NCBI GenBank assembly: GCA_947304495.1
Contig: CAMZBG010000034.1
Location: forward strand, 1 to 12,766
DNA: 12,766 bases
Source: an uncultured Clostridia bacterium
Lineage (GTDB): Bacteria > Bacillota_I > Bacilli_A > RF39 > UBA660
Direction of reading: 5' to 3'
The translations under genes and the position numbers were made by a program. Shown in pieces: positions 1 to 6,498 of this stretch (position 1 is its first letter; every line of letters starts with the position of its first letter). The notes under the pieces were generated by a model. That model was given only the letters and a program-made list of their open reading frames with translations, searched no databases and was not told the DNA's origin.

Positions 1-433
1 CCTTGTCTTTAAAGTATTTTAAAATTGATATTTTTGGAAGCTTTTTAGTTTCTTCTATACCATTTATTATATTAGCTATTTTAGATATAATAGTATTTTT
101 TAATACTTCATATTTACTGTGATATTCGCTTGTTTTAACTTTTAGATTAAAGTCTTCATCAAATAGTAATGCAATAATATCTTGATATTCTTTTTTCAAC
201 TGAGTAATTGCTGCTCTTATTTCATCTATAGTAAATTCATAGCCCTTGTCTTTAAAGTATTTTAAAATTGATATTTTTGGATGCTTTTTAGTTTCTTCTA
301 TACCATTTATTATATTAGCTATTTTAGATATAATAGTATTTTTTAATGCTTTGTATTCTTTTTTGTATGCGCTTACTTTAACTTTTAGATTTAAATCTTC
401 ATCAAATAGTAATGCAATAATATCTTGATATTT
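1..433. repeat. Near-identical 243-bp in-frame tandem duplication
   Basis: Positions 1-107 match 244-350 with two mismatches by eye, and 137-190 match 380-433 with few. In between, 108-136 against 351-379 carries about 11 mismatches in 29 bases. The 243-bp offset equals 81 codons, so the two copies are consecutive protein repeats. The high DNA identity points to recent duplication or gene conversion within the repeat gene. Confidence 0.9.
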
Positions 434-1840
434 TTTATCTAACTGAGGAATAGCTGCTTTTAGTTGTTCAATGGTATAGTCTTCTTCAATTTCAAGATAA
501 TCTTTTAGACTAATGCGTTTATTTTTTTGTGTTTTTTTATCTTTTAATTCTGGTAATTCTGATTGAGTTAAAGTAACTTGTTCTGTTTCTTTCTTACTAG
601 ATAAGATGTTTATTATTTCTGGTAAAATTAATTCTATAAATTTTTTATAATTCTCATCTTGAGGATTTAGTTCACCTTTAATATTTAAGTTTTCATCAAA
701 GATTATATTAATAATTTCTATATATTTTGAATCTAAATTGGAAATAGCTTTTTTTAGTTGTTCTATTGTATAGTTTTGCTCTTTAAAAAGTTCTGTCATA
801 CATATAGGTTTTCTCTTTTTTGCTTTTTCTTTGTTGTCTAATGTTTTTTTAAGAGATTCAGTGCTCGATGACATATCTTTTTTGCTTTTTTCTATAAAAA
901 ATGTTTTTGTTGTCCCTAATTCATAGCCTCTCATAATAGTGTTTAAATTTGGAATAATACGATACATGAATGAATTATAATATTTTTTATATTGTGTTTC
1001 ATCAAACTTTAAAGGATCTTTAGGTAATAAGTTGTCATCAAAGAGTTCTTCTATAGCTGTTTGTTGATATTTTCTTAACTTTTTGATAGCTTCTTTTATT
1101 TGAGCTACTTGATATTTATCATTAAAATAGTTAACTAATGGTTCAAGTTTCTTAACTTTTTTTATCTGTTTGTTTTCTGGTTCTCTACCTTCTAAATATG
1201 CCAAAATTTTAAATTTAATATTGGTAATAAAATATGAATAATAACTATTTTGGGTAATTTGTTTCGTAGTTTGGAGATTGTCAGTAAAAATAGAGTAAAC
1301 TTTTTTTTGGTCATCATTATCTAATTTTGAGATAGCATTTCTAATATCATCCATTGTGTATTCACTTGAAAAATATTTTTTTATTGAGTTTGTTCTTACT
1401 ACTCTTCTTTCTTCTTTACCTTCGATAATGGCTGATATTCTTCTAATTAAAAAGTTTTTAAAATAAATAAAATTTTCATTATTTGAGTTGGAATCGACTG
1501 AATTAGCTAAATCGTTGCCAAATAAAGTATAGATTTTGTTTACAACACTCACACCTAATTTACTAGAAATTAATTCTCTTAACTCATCTCTTGAATGTCC
1601 TTCAAAGAAATTTTCAATATACATATAGTTTTTTTCTTTGCTTGGTTCTTCTTTTGAAGTATCGGTTCCTTTTTCTTCTAGCGCTGATAAGGTAGCGCGA
1701 ATCTTATTATATAGGGATGGATAAGCGCTATCAAAGCGATATTGTTTCATATTTAATTTATCGCCAAAGCAAAGGTATACTCTCTCTCTTGATTTCTTAT
1801 CTAGTTCATTAATGGCTGCTTTTATTTGATCAATGTTATA
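1..1840 (-). repeat. At least seven tandem protein repeats of about 80 residues (region-4-like)
   Basis: Unit starts, by residue and first base: 201 (1840), 282 (1597), 361 (1360), 443 (1114), 557 (772), 655 (478) and 736 (235). Spacings are 81, 79, 82, 114, 98 and 81 residues; the two longer ones contain lysine/glutamate-rich linkers. Each unit carries an amphipathic helix (I-K-x-A-I-x-x-L), a second helix ending in L-F-x-D/E-D/N-L, and a third block Y-x-x-x-x-x-L-x-x-x-I-x-x-K-I-x-x-I-x-x-G. The window ends in the sequence KDKG that precedes the unit at 736, so an eighth unit probably starts just outside. Confidence 0.8.
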
Positions 1841-2440
1841 CCCCTCAAAATAAAAAGTAATATATTGAGAATTACTGACATAGCCAGCATCAAATTCTTT
1901 ATATATTCTAGTGGTTAGTGCACCAATATAACCATTTATTACTTCTTCACTAGTATTTGTAGATTCAGCTACTTCAAACACTTGTTCTTCATCAAAATAA
2001 AGTTTTCTGACATAAGGTTTAACACTAGCAGGTATTGTTTCTAAACAATAGATAAATTTATTATAATCTTCACGATCAATGTTAACATCTAATTTCTCAG
2101 CCAATCCTTGGATTATTGATTCGTTATATTGTTCACTTATAGGAGTGGGATTTTTTGTTAAAAATTCTTCTAATCTTCTTTGCATATTTTCATTGACATA
2201 ATCTTCAAATGAAACTGATTCGTCATCGTAGTTCATAATGCATTTTATTAATTCTTTTCGACACATTTCAGTAAGTGCGCCGTTATGATATTTTGTCTTA
2301 TGAGTTTTTTTAATTGCAGAAACATTTTGAGAAATCAAATGAGAATAATTACTAAACAGTTTATTGGCAAAAGAAGCCGCATTAGGTTTGCCGCTTTGAG
2401 CATTTCTAGCCCACACTAGTGCTTGATTAAATTTTCCCAT
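1..2440 (-). CDS. Large sigma-70-like protein with tandem region-4-like repeats, partial (C-terminus beyond the left edge)
   Basis: The minus strand is open for 813 codons from the ATG at 2440 to the window edge, with no stop. The start is supported by AGGTGAG 4 nt upstream and a near-consensus promoter behind it. Residues 28-96 resemble sigma-70 region 2 (ELIKCIMNYDDESVSFEDY, then MQRRLEEFL, matching the typical L..AI..FDp..g.sFs.ya...ir..i..l pattern). Residues 125-183 resemble region 4, with a helix-turn-helix-like stretch (VFEVAESTNTSEEVINGYIG). From residue 201, repeats of about 80 residues begin at Y201, H282, Y361, Y443, Y557, Y655 and F736, each with a core like Y-x-I-x-x-I-K-x-A-I-x-x-L-D followed by I-x-x-L-F-D-x-D-L. 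Charged linkers rich in K and E separate some units. No signal peptide or membrane segment is visible, so it is probably cytosolic. The sigma relationship is my inference from pattern matching. Whether it binds RNA polymerase or promoters is unknown; it could instead be a helical scaffold that evolved from a sigma factor. Confidence 0.9.
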   Translation of the reverse strand, partial: MGKFNQALVWARNAQSGKPNAASFANKLFSNYSHLISQNVSAIKKTHKTKYHNGALTEMCRKELIKCIMNYDDESVSFEDYVNENMQRRLEEFLTKNPTPISEQYNESIIQGLAEKLDVNIDREDYNKFIYCLETIPASVKPYVRKLYFDEEQVFEVAESTNTSEEVINGYIGALTTRIYKEFDAGYVSNSQYITFYFEGYNIDQIKAAINELDKKSRERVYLCFGDKLNMKQYRFDSAYPSLYNKIRATLSALEEKGTDTSKEEPSKEKNYMYIENFFEGHSRDELRELISSKLGVSVVNKIYTLFGNDLANSVDSNSNNENFIYFKNFLIRRISAIIEGKEERRVVRTNSIKKYFSSEYTMDDIRNAISKLDNDDQKKVYSIFTDNLQTTKQITQNSYYSYFITNIKFKILAYLEGREPENKQIKKVKKLEPLVNYFNDKYQVAQIKEAIKKLRKYQQTAIEELFDDNLLPKDPLKFDETQYKKYYNSFMYRIIPNLNTIMRGYELGTTKTFFIEKSKKDMSSSTESLKKTLDNKEKAKKRKPICMTELFKEQNYTIEQLKKAISNLDSKYIEIINIIFDENLNIKGELNPQDENYKKFIELILPEIINILSSKKETEQVTLTQSELPELKDKKTQKNKRISLKDYLEIEEDYTIEQLKAAIPQLDKKYQDIIALLFDEDLNLKVKVSAYKKEYKALKNTIISKIANIINGIEETKKHPKISILKYFKDKGYEFTIDEIRAAITQLKKEYQDIIALLFDEDFNLKVKTSEYHSKYEVLKNTIISKIANIINGIEETKKLPKISILKYFKDK
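1892..2068 (-). other. Sigma-70 region 4-like helix-turn-helix domain
   Basis: Residues 125-183. The order of elements fits region 4: a helix ending LETIPAS (compare AL..LP..), then VKPYVRKLYFDEEQ (compare REVL.LRFFEG.S), then FEVAESTNTSEEVINGYIGALTTRIYKEF (compare .EIA..LGIS..TVR.RL.RAL..LR). This is the best preserved helix-turn-helix of the protein, and the following repeats look like progressively altered copies of it. No similarity score was computed. Confidence 0.5.
2153..2359 (-). other. Sigma-70 region 2-like domain (degenerate)
   Basis: Residues 28-96 of the partial gene. Two helices (LFSNYSHLISQNVSAIKK) precede a segment that fits regions 2.2-2.4: a leucine/isoleucine helix ending in NYDDESVSFEDYV and then NENMQRRLEEFL. 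In canonical sigma factors this would be FDP..G..FS.YA...IR..I..L. The aromatic residues that melt the -10 element in primary sigma factors are not obvious here, so the promoter-opening function may be lost or altered. The assignment rests on visual motif comparison only. Confidence 0.5.
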
Positions 2441-2465
2441 GTTCTCACCTCAAATGTTAATGTAT

Positions 2466-2494
2466 ACTATAACATATAAGTCTTTTTTTGACAA
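2466..2494 (-). promoter_or_regulatory. Promoter of the sigma-like repeat gene
   Basis: On the minus strand, TTGTCA (2494-2489) and TATAGT (2471-2466) are 17 bases apart, with a TG one base before the -10 (extended -10). It lies about 26 bases upstream of the ATG at 2440 and downstream of the terminator of the preceding gene, so the repeat gene looks independently transcribed. Confidence 0.75.
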
Positions 2495-2516
2495 TATTAA
2501 TTTATGAATAATTGTC

Positions 2517-2543
2517 TAAAAATTAGTATGCTAGCATACTAAT
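2517..2543 (-). terminator. Rho-independent-type terminator of the HD-domain gene
   Basis: A perfect 22-base palindrome (2522-2543; arms ATTAGTATG and CATACTAAT around CTAG) overlaps the TAG stop of the HD-domain gene and is followed on the minus strand by a run of five T. The stem is AT-rich and weak, but its position between a stop codon and the next promoter fits a terminator. Being a perfect palindrome, it could also be a protein-binding site. Confidence 0.6.
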
Positions 2544-3207
2544 AATCTTCGTAATAATTTAATATTTTTTCATAAGTACCATCTTTAGTTATTTTATCCC
2601 ATTCTTTTTTATATACTTCTCTAGCATATTCTTTATTTAGATACTCTGTTTGAAATTTATCTCTTCTTTCAACTAAAATAGGATTATTGGTCCAAAGATT
2701 AAAGCTACCATTGGCATTAAGCCTTTTACATATATAACTATGGCAGTTTTCAAAATGTTCTTCAAAATTATAATTGGGATAATGTTTTATCGAAGTTGAT
2801 ATTTGTCTTTTCGCTAGAAGTTTGATATCAAAATCGCGATCAGAATCAGATACACATTCACCATAAATATTTCTAGGTTTTGTCTTTCTAGAGCCACGAT
2901 GATCTTCGATAGCTTCTTTCATTATTTGGATTTGTTCATCAGTAAAATATTTCTTTAATTCTTGATCATTTGCTAATATTTTTCCTGATTCAATTTCATG
3001 AGTTTCACGGCTGACACCTAAGCCAAGATCATGGTAACTAGCAATTGTATATGCCATATTAATATCTAAATGATAGTATTCAGCAAGCATCATCATATTA
3101 GTAATAACATTATTAATATGAATCATGCCATGAGAATAAAATTTTTCATATCTGGGAAAGATATTTGCTTCTATATACTTCTTTAATTCTTTATTAATTG
3201 TTTTCAT
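2539..3207 (-). CDS. HD-domain metal-dependent phosphohydrolase
   Basis: A 222-residue soluble protein. Metal-ligand candidates in HD-superfamily order are H30 (HGMIHINNV), H59-D60 (ASYHDLG), H70 (THEIESG), H103 (EDHRGS) and the aspartates of VSDSDRD (121-125). The HD family hydrolyses phosphoester bonds, often in nucleotides or signalling nucleotides; the substrate here cannot be read from sequence. The start is fixed by GAGGAGATAAGT directly before the ATG. It lies 15 bp downstream of the glycosyltransferase stop, so the two are almost certainly cotranscribed, and it is the last gene before the hairpin at 2522-2543. The C-terminal third (about 130-222) is lysine- and tyrosine-rich and carries no motif I recognise. 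Confidence 0.85.
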   Translation of the reverse strand: MKTINKELKKYIEANIFPRYEKFYSHGMIHINNVITNMMMLAEYYHLDINMAYTIASYHDLGLGVSRETHEIESGKILANDQELKKYFTDEQIQIMKEAIEDHRGSRKTKPRNIYGECVSDSDRDFDIKLLAKRQISTSIKHYPNYNFEEHFENCHSYICKRLNANGSFNLWTNNPILVERRDKFQTEYLNKEYAREVYKKEWDKITKDGTYEKILNYYEDY

Positions 3208-3222
3208 ACTTATCTCCTCATA

Positions 3223-4140
3223 TCAAAAAATGCCTAATTCTTTAAATCTTGCTACTATTTTATCATTAGTAAAAATACGGCTTTGAACATATTTATTTGC
3301 CTTCCAATTAGGATAGTTATTATTAATGTATGTTATGCATTTTTGAATATCAGCTTTGCTATAATTATTAATTTTAAGAATTCTAGAAATGGTTCCCACT
3401 AGAATATGTTCTACAGCAGCATATTCAATTCTTTCTTTAAATTCTTCGTATTTATTAATTTCTTTAGCATATTCAACAATATGATCAATAGCTTTTAATG
3501 TATCTAATTGATTATCGGTATTGCTCCTAATAGTGCTATCATCATGAACTACATATGTATATAAAATTTTATCGACATATGAAGCAGTGTCATTAAATAT
3601 TATTAGTTTGAAGATAAATTCTAAATCTTCACCAATTTTAATATCAGAGAATTTAATATTAGATTCTTTAATTAGTTTTTTATTAAACAATCTAATACAT
3701 ACAGATGGAGATTTTAATAGTTCTAAATCTTCAATTTTTCTATGTGCTTCTTGTTTAACACCATTTATTTCTTTATAGGCTGCCAACATAGAACAATAGA
3801 TATCAGATGGTTTAATATTACGATATAATGTTTCGATAGTATCTTTTTCAATGTAATCATCACTATCTAGAAAATATATATAATTACCTTTAGATATTTC
3901 TATACCTTTATTTCTGGAATAGCCAACGCCAATATTTTTATCATTTTTTAGATAAACTATTCTTTTATCTAGGGCTTCATATTTTTTAATTATACTCTCT
4001 ACATTATCTAAAGAACAATCATTGATAATTATTATCTCTATGTTCTTATAAGTTTGATTAATAACTGATGATATACATCTTTCAAACCATTTTTCATTAT
4101 TGTAGACAGGAATTATTATACTTATTAATTCATTTTTCAT
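3223..4140 (-). CDS. Family 2 glycosyltransferase (GT-A fold)
   Basis: A 305-residue protein that transfers a sugar from a nucleotide sugar to an unknown acceptor. The N-terminus has the classic GT2 start IISIIIPVYNNEKWFERCI, followed by SVINQTYKNIEIIIINDCS (24-43), NIGVGYSRNKGI (69-80) and the metal-binding LDSDD (91-95). A GED motif at 170-172 sits where GT2 enzymes carry their ED acceptor/catalytic motif. No transmembrane helices are evident, so it is cytosolic or peripheral. The C-terminal ~100 residues are variable and probably recognise the acceptor. The SD AAAGGAAG precedes the ATG. It is a single gene, not a polysaccharide locus: no Wzx/Wzy or sugar-nucleotide synthesis genes lie next to it, so a role in capsule or glycolipid synthesis is only possible. 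It ends in TGA, in frame with the next gene. Confidence 0.9.
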   Translation of the reverse strand: MKNELISIIIPVYNNEKWFERCISSVINQTYKNIEIIIINDCSLDNVESIIKKYEALDKRIVYLKNDKNIGVGYSRNKGIEISKGNYIYFLDSDDYIEKDTIETLYRNIKPSDIYCSMLAAYKEINGVKQEAHRKIEDLELLKSPSVCIRLFNKKLIKESNIKFSDIKIGEDLEFIFKLIIFNDTASYVDKILYTYVVHDDSTIRSNTDNQLDTLKAIDHIVEYAKEINKYEEFKERIEYAAVEHILVGTISRILKINNYSKADIQKCITYINNNYPNWKANKYVQSRIFTNDKIVARFKELGIF

Positions 4141-4160
4141 ATTTTTTCTTCCTTTCTTAA

Positions 4161-4421
4161 TTATTTTTTAATAATTAAATATCCATTATTAAATATTTTA
4201 TCAATTGGACAATTGTTATCAATTAAATGTTGAATTACTGCTCCTGCTACTGCTGATAGGAGTATCTTTGCCATTTCTGATAAATTATTAAGTAATATAA
4301 TTTGATCTGCTGATACTTCATTAAGCATAAATTTCATTCCTTTTAATTCATCAAAGTGTTCTGATAAAGCCCATTCAATTTGATAATGTTTGTCTTCTAC
4401 GAATATTTCTATAATTTGCAT
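4161..4421 (-). CDS. Hypothetical protein, 86 residues
   Basis: I do not recognise this protein. I chose the ATG at 4421 over the in-frame ATG at 4499: a strong AAAGGAG lies 8 bases upstream of it, whereas the longer form would overlap the upstream gene by 41 bp and add a residue stretch (LRYYLNSSLFIMFLKG) with no SD support. The protein starts MQIIEIFVEDKHYQIEW and has a mildly hydrophobic helix around residues 50-66 (MAKILLSAVAGAVIQHL) that is too broken by polar residues to be a confident membrane span. It sits 37 bp after the 232-residue Nudix-like gene and 20 bp before the glycosyltransferase gene, so it is part of the same transcript. Confidence 0.7.
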   Translation of the reverse strand: MQIIEIFVEDKHYQIEWALSEHFDELKGMKFMLNEVSADQIILLNNLSEMAKILLSAVAGAVIQHLIDNNCPIDKIFNNGYLIIKK

Positions 4422-4429
4422 TACGTTAT

Positions 4430-4436
4430 CTCCTTT
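4430..4436 (-). promoter_or_regulatory. Ribosome binding site deciding the 4421 start
   Basis: AAAGGAG on the minus strand, 8 bases before the ATG at 4421. It supports the short (86-residue) form of the unknown gene over the 112-residue reading from 4499. Confidence 0.8.
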
Positions 4437-4458
4437 CAAAAACATTATAAATAAAGAA

Positions 4459-5157
4459 CTATTTAAATAATAACGCAAAAAGTTCATCAAGATATTCAAC
4501 TTTATTATTACATGAATATATTTCTCTAAAATTATTATGATTATAAAATTTTATTTCTTTTACTTCCTTTTCATCATGGTCAATGTTATTAAAAAATGCT
4601 AATAATTCTTTACTTGTATACTTGGTATTAACTTCAAATAATGTACCTACTGGATAAAAAGCTTTATTTAATTCATTAAAATCGGGATACTTTAGATACT
4701 TTAAGTCAATAGTAAAGTTCTCGTTATTATTTAAATCAATTCCTAATTCTTCTTTGAATTCTCTAATGAAACATTTTTTATAATCAAATTTATTATTAAT
4801 AATATCTTCATTAGAAGCCATTCCGCCAATAGTATTTAGTCTATTTTTATTATTTAATATAATGCATACATAATTATCTGATGTTTTTATATATCCAGCT
4901 GAAAATAATGATCTAACTATTAATTTGTTAGTTCTTTTGGCATATATCAAATATGAATACTTAGTCTTAGAAATAGTAATTATAGGAACACTATCATCAA
5001 TATTAGTAACACAATATATATCACCATCAAAGAAATCATTATGATTTTTATTTTTAAAGAATGTTTCCCAAACACTTTCTATTTCGTTTTTGGTTAAATC
5101 ATCAACAATTAATTCTCCGTCATATATAGTCTTAAGTTTAGCAATCTTCTTAATCAT
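4459..5157 (-). CDS. Nudix-fold protein with an enlarged Nudix box
   Basis: A 232-residue protein. The C-terminal half of a Nudix box is clear, REFKEELGI at 132-140, matching REUxEExGU with the metal-binding glutamates. The box start is GG at 111-112, followed by E117, so the distance from the first glycine to the arginine is 21 residues instead of the usual 14; about seven residues (around IINNKFD) are inserted. Residues 68-103 look like the strands preceding a Nudix box (SYLIYAKRTNKLIV, then YVCIILNNKN). Nudix enzymes hydrolyse nucleoside diphosphates linked to another moiety; the substrate is unknown. The N-terminal ~60 residues match nothing I recognise. The start is supported by AGAGGAGATACAA before the ATG. 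It lies 58 bp downstream of a second, more canonical Nudix gene, but the two are not close copies. Confidence 0.7.
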   Translation of the reverse strand: MIKKIAKLKTIYDGELIVDDLTKNEIESVWETFFKNKNHNDFFDGDIYCVTNIDDSVPIITISKTKYSYLIYAKRTNKLIVRSLFSAGYIKTSDNYVCIILNNKNRLNTIGGMASNEDIINNKFDYKKCFIREFKEELGIDLNNNENFTIDLKYLKYPDFNELNKAFYPVGTLFEVNTKYTSKELLAFFNNIDHDEKEVKEIKFYNHNNFREIYSCNNKVEYLDELFALLFK

Positions 5158-5175
5158 TTGTATCTCCTCTCAAAA

Positions 5176-5210
5176 ATCATACTACCTAATAGTTTTAGTA
5201 TCAGTACTAA
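5176..5210 (-). promoter_or_regulatory. Possible weak internal promoter with inverted repeat
   Basis: In the 58-bp gap between the two Nudix genes, minus-strand CTGATA (5204-5199) and TATGAT (5181-5176) are 17 bases apart (4/6 and 5/6 to consensus). The inverted repeat TTAGTA-TCAG-TACTAA (5195-5210) overlaps the -35. In AT-rich DNA this could be chance. Confidence 0.3.
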
Positions 5211-5215
5211 TTAAT

Positions 5216-5797
5216 CTAACCTTGTTTGTGTGTTACTAGGTCACCAGCTATTTTTTCAGCTATTCTACCGTAATTTTTATTGTCTCTTAATTCAGCTATA
5301 CTAATCCATTTAGAATCTGATGATTCACTTAAATCTAATTTTACTTCTTTAATACTGTCAATTGTAAATAAATATCTAAATTCAAAATGATAATGTTCTG
5401 GTAGATTTAATCGTTCGTTATATGGTATCACATGGGTATCAATATCAATAGGAATTAATTTATTATTTGATAATATAACTTCTTTCGGCTTATCAAGACC
5501 AGTTTCCTCTAATATTTCTCTTTTTGAAGCTTCAAGGGGATTAATATCATTAAAGTCAATATGACCTCCTGGATATAGAAACATCTTTAAGTCATTGTGA
5601 TAAATCACTAGGAATTTTTGTTCTTTCTTAGCATAAATAAACCCACCAGCAACAATGTGGCCGTCAAAATTATTCCAATCCGTTATTTGATCATCATTAT
5701 GATTTTGCAAATATTCTATTAATTTTTTTTGCCTTTCCTGCTCATTTGGAAATATAAGTAAATACTCTCTAATTAATTTTAAAAGTAAATCTTTCAT
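5216..5797 (-). CDS. Nudix hydrolase
   Basis: A 193-residue protein with a nearly canonical Nudix box at 77-101: GGHIDFNDINPLEASKRE followed by ILEETGL, with an aspartate in place of the first glutamate and one extra residue. Upstream, HIVAGGFIYAKKEQKFLVIYH (47-67) and FLYPGG (73-78) are the strands that lead into the box. The box glutamates E94, E97 and E98 would bind Mg2+. The N-terminal ~45 residues form a helical extension (LLKLIREYLLIFPNEQERQKKLIEYL). The substrate cannot be assigned; it could be a house-cleaning nucleotide or nucleotide-sugar pyrophosphatase. The SD is weak (AGGTGT). The gene follows the DUF218 gene after a 77-bp gap in which I see no clear promoter, terminator or RNA. 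Confidence 0.87.
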   Translation of the reverse strand: MKDLLLKLIREYLLIFPNEQERQKKLIEYLQNHNDDQITDWNNFDGHIVAGGFIYAKKEQKFLVIYHNDLKMFLYPGGHIDFNDINPLEASKREILEETGLDKPKEVILSNNKLIPIDIDTHVIPYNERLNLPEHYHFEFRYLFTIDSIKEVKLDLSESSDSKWISIAELRDNKNYGRIAEKIAGDLVTHKQG

Positions 5798-5874
5798 TTT
5801 TATACACCTATTCTTTCATTACCTAATTTGCTAGCCACTGTTTCTAGTTATGAGACTCCTTAGTTATTTGCTTA

Positions 5875-6492
5875 CTAGTGCAAAGTTCTTATTAACTTAA
5901 TTTCTTTATCATCAATGTATTTGTTTCTTGCATAAAAGATAATTCCTTTTGCTTCATGTTCTACTCTTTTCTTTGCTTCAGGATGGTTCATCCAATTATC
6001 CCTTGAAACAGGACTATTATCATCATAGCAAAAACTATATTTAATCCATTTTGGCATATATCTACTAAGTGTAAGACTTAATCTTTGAATATGAAACGGA
6101 GAGGAAACTATTATCAATCTTTCTATGTTCTGCAAAAGAAATTTTCTTTCTAATACTAACATTGAACATAAAATGTTTTCAGTAGTATTATTAGATTCTT
6201 GTTCAGTTAATATTACTTCTTCAGGAACACCTAAAGACAAAGCTTTTTCTTTCATAATTTCAGCTTCTGGTATTGTTCCATTTTTTCCTTTACCGCCAGT
6301 AAATAAGATATATGGTGCTCTTTTATTATTATATAATTGGATAGCTAAATTTAATCTTTCATTAAGATCTCTTATACTACCAAATACCCATATACAATTT
6401 CCTTTTTTTCCATCATCTCTTGGTATATCAAAAAGAATAATATTTATATCTTTCTCACTTAAATCATTTTCATTTATTTTTGACAGCAACAT
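5875..6492 (-). CDS. YdcF/SanA-type DUF218 protein
   Basis: A 205-residue protein of the DUF218 (YdcF-like) family. Visible motifs in order: strand and glycine turn YILFTGGKG (61-69), acidic PEAE (75-78), TEQESNNTTEN (96-106, equivalent to the family's E.S.NT.EN), and IIVSSPFHIQR (127-137, equivalent to VTS.FH..R). Some relatives act in cell-envelope biology (SanA, ElyC) and are membrane-anchored; this one has no N-terminal membrane segment and is probably cytosolic. YdcF is reported to bind S-adenosylmethionine, but the reaction of this family is not established. The SD AGAGGAGATA overlaps the end of rlmD, only 6 bp separate the two genes, and translation may be coupled. Confidence 0.85.
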   Translation of the reverse strand: MLLSKINENDLSEKDINIILFDIPRDDGKKGNCIWVFGSIRDLNERLNLAIQLYNNKRAPYILFTGGKGKNGTIPEAEIMKEKALSLGVPEEVILTEQESNNTTENILCSMLVLERKFLLQNIERLIIVSSPFHIQRLSLTLSRYMPKWIKYSFCYDDNSPVSRDNWMNHPEAKKRVEHEAKGIIFYARNKYIDDKEIKLIRTLH

Positions 6493-6498
6493 TTTTTA

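Noticed and set aside
246..428. Plus-strand 60-residue ORF with a hydrophobic look
   Set aside because: It is antisense to the repeat region of the large minus-strand gene, has no SD or promoter, and its hydrophobicity comes from the complement of A-rich lysine and asparagine codons.
1..433. CRISPR array
   Set aside because: The repeats are long, in frame and coding with an 81-codon period, with no short repeat/spacer pattern.
4157..4178. Inverted repeat TTAATTATT-TTTT-AATAATTAA as a terminator between the 86-residue gene and the glycosyltransferase gene
   Set aside because: The stem is entirely A/T, overlaps the stop codon inside a tightly spaced operon, and is not followed by a T-run on the coding strand.
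4161..4499. 112-residue reading of the unknown small gene
   Set aside because: It would overlap the upstream Nudix-like gene by 41 bp and lacks an SD, whereas the internal ATG at 4421 has AAAGGAG at ideal spacing.
5798..5874. Promoter or small RNA in the 77-bp gap before the canonical Nudix gene
   Set aside because: No -35/-10 pair at proper spacing, no stable hairpin and no ORF beyond a few codons.
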